NCBI GenBank assembly: GCA_041493035.1
Contig: JBGPYB010000127.1
Coordinates: 1-13,658, forward strand
Reading direction: 5' to 3'
Length of the DNA: 13,658 nucleotides
Source: JBGPYB01 sp041493035
GTDB lineage: Bacteria > Acidobacteriota > Vicinamibacteria > Fen-336
Positions within the stretch are counted from its first letter, which is position 1. The number at the start of each line of letters is the position of its first letter. Positions 13,620-13,658 of the stretch are shown here, piece after piece. The notes under the pieces are model-generated. The model saw nothing but the letters and a program-made list of their open reading frames with translations. It searched no databases and had not been told where the DNA came from. The translations under genes and the position numbers were made by a program.

Positions 13620-13658
13620 ATGGTGAGCGGCTTTCGTTCGTGGGCGCGCAGTCGACGA
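13620..13658 (+). CDS. Partial gene start (13 codons), product unknown
   Basis: ATG 13620 follows GGAGGGGG by about seven bases and the promoter above. The visible N-terminus is MVSGFRSWARSRR, basic and reminiscent of the start of a signal peptide or a membrane protein, but the frame is cut by the window edge. It is divergent from the aminopeptidase gene, with 160 bases between the two starts. Confidence 0.5.
   Translation, partial: MVSGFRSWARSRR

Noticed and set aside
13460..13621. N-terminal extension of the aminopeptidase frame to 13621
   Set aside because: It would hide the signal peptide and it overlaps promoters. ATG 13459 has a strong ribosome-binding site.

Overview
The window is GC-rich, densely packed bacterial DNA, with short gaps, several stop/start near-contacts and GTG starts. 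Two PknB-type Ser/Thr kinases, a tandem PilZ protein, PEGA and TonB-C modules, a Thermus-type 7Fe ferredoxin and an OprP-like outer-membrane porin suggest a Gram-negative with an outer membrane. Acidobacteriota or a similar high-GC lineage (Myxococcota, for example) fits best, but this is inferred from gene content only. I see no tRNA, rRNA, CRISPR array, insertion sequence or transfer signature.

Left part (1-6558, all minus strand, read right to left): dtd (D-aminoacyl-tRNA deacylase), then a cysteine-free Rrf2 regulator with its own strong promoter. Next comes a sulfate-uptake operon: OprP-type porin, sulfate-binding protein, CysT, CysW, CysA, and a membrane protein cut by the window edge. 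Together these form a complete route for sulfate from outer membrane through periplasm to cytoplasm. Similar elements of the form CTA-N9-TAG followed by GAAT lie at the regulator promoter and before the porin, suggesting that the Rrf2 protein controls both itself and the operon.

Middle part (6680-10755): an exported DUF1579-like protein, a membrane-anchored Ser/Thr kinase with a repeat-like extracytoplasmic tail, a 7Fe-8S ferredoxin, and, convergent with them, a second Ser/Thr kinase fused to PEGA and TonB C-terminal domains but without a visible membrane segment. A strong GC hairpin separates the ferredoxin from the second kinase.

Right part (10836-13658): a tandem PilZ protein divergent from the second kinase, a 92-residue unknown protein, a small polytopic membrane protein, a convergent DmpA-type self-cleaving aminopeptidase with a signal peptide, and the first 13 codons of a plus-strand gene behind a good promoter.

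Most of the window is recognisable. The parts most worth a second look are the Rrf2/sulfate-porin regulon, the kinase-PEGA-TonB fusion, the tandem PilZ protein with a degenerate second site, and apparent leaderless starts at the first kinase and dtd.
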